Assembly: GCF_004965515.1 (NCBI RefSeq)
Contig: NZ_SSHH01000004.1
Span: 90,598-154,597 of the forward strand
From: Alteraurantiacibacter aquimixticola
GTDB lineage: Bacteria > Pseudomonadota > Alphaproteobacteria > Sphingomonadales > Sphingomonadaceae
Direction of reading: 5' to 3'
Length of the DNA: 64,000 nucleotides
Shown piece after piece: positions 63,925 to 64,000 of the stretch. Below the pieces are notes generated by a model, which saw nothing but the letters and a program-made list of their open reading frames with translations, ran no database searches and was not told the origin of the DNA. A program made the translations under genes and the position numbers. Numbering within the stretch: position 1 is the stretch's first letter; every line of letters begins with the position of its first letter.

Positions 63925-64000
63925 GGCATCCTCCCCCTTGATCCAAGGATGCGACCGTCAAACCATTATGTCTTGCCGGGAATGTAGCACATGGAGGGGG

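Overview
The window is a GC-rich, densely packed chromosomal segment. Its gene families point to an alphaproteobacterium of the order Sphingomonadales, most likely an Erythrobacteraceae-type marine organism: a UrcA-family protein, an HWE-type histidine kinase, a zf-CHCC/NDUFS6-like protein, an NDUFAF7-like methyltransferase next to lgt, and class I NrdA/NrdB. This assignment is inferred from gene content and codon style; no rRNA or tRNA gene was seen.

Layout. 1-6.4 kb: tail of one thermonuclease-like gene, ppk2, a DUF2200 gene, a divergent nhaA/alpha-carbonic anhydrase operon, a second thermonuclease-like gene and several small exported or proline-rich proteins. 6.4-14.6 kb: an AT-richer HEPN-type gene, then nrdB and nrdA on the minus strand. 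The two nrd genes are separated by about 4 kb that holds a plus-strand membrane-lipid operon (CDP-alcohol transferase-like, PlsC-like, CdsA-like, VTT-like). 15-23.4 kb: small proteins, nadB, a solitary ABC ATPase, a gene whose ribosome binding site lies inside a hairpin, DoxX-like proteins, a short asparaginase-domain protein, an EndoIII-like protein and guaA. 23.5-25.1 kb: four short genes (three with signal-like N termini) behind three copies of a conserved paired-repeat upstream module, separated by strong hairpins. 25.2-30.5 kb: a response regulator, a hybrid kinase and gyrB, with a remnant of a second gyrB tail just after the stop.

30.5-49.4 kb: an AI-2E-type membrane protein, an acyltransferase and two tandem esterases, an HWE kinase, lgt with its methyltransferase partner, glnD, yggS, a ThiE-like gene, ftsK, a GDSL hydrolase and a HerA-like ATPase. 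49.4-51.3 kb: a compact minus-strand cassette of a metzincin protease with an N-terminal beta-rich domain, a HEAT-like protein and a free copy of the same N-terminal domain. 51.5-64 kb: ald, a 7TM-GGDEF protein, a thioesterase, a prolyl oligopeptidase divergent from an aminopeptidase P, a cupin, an EF-hand protein, an OmpR/EnvZ-type two-component pair and a ComEC-like MBL hydrolase at the right edge.

Most of the window is core metabolism and signalling. The stretches that look accessory or unexplained are the metzincin cassette, the paired-repeat small-gene cluster, the HEPN gene, the lipid operon and the edge MBL gene.
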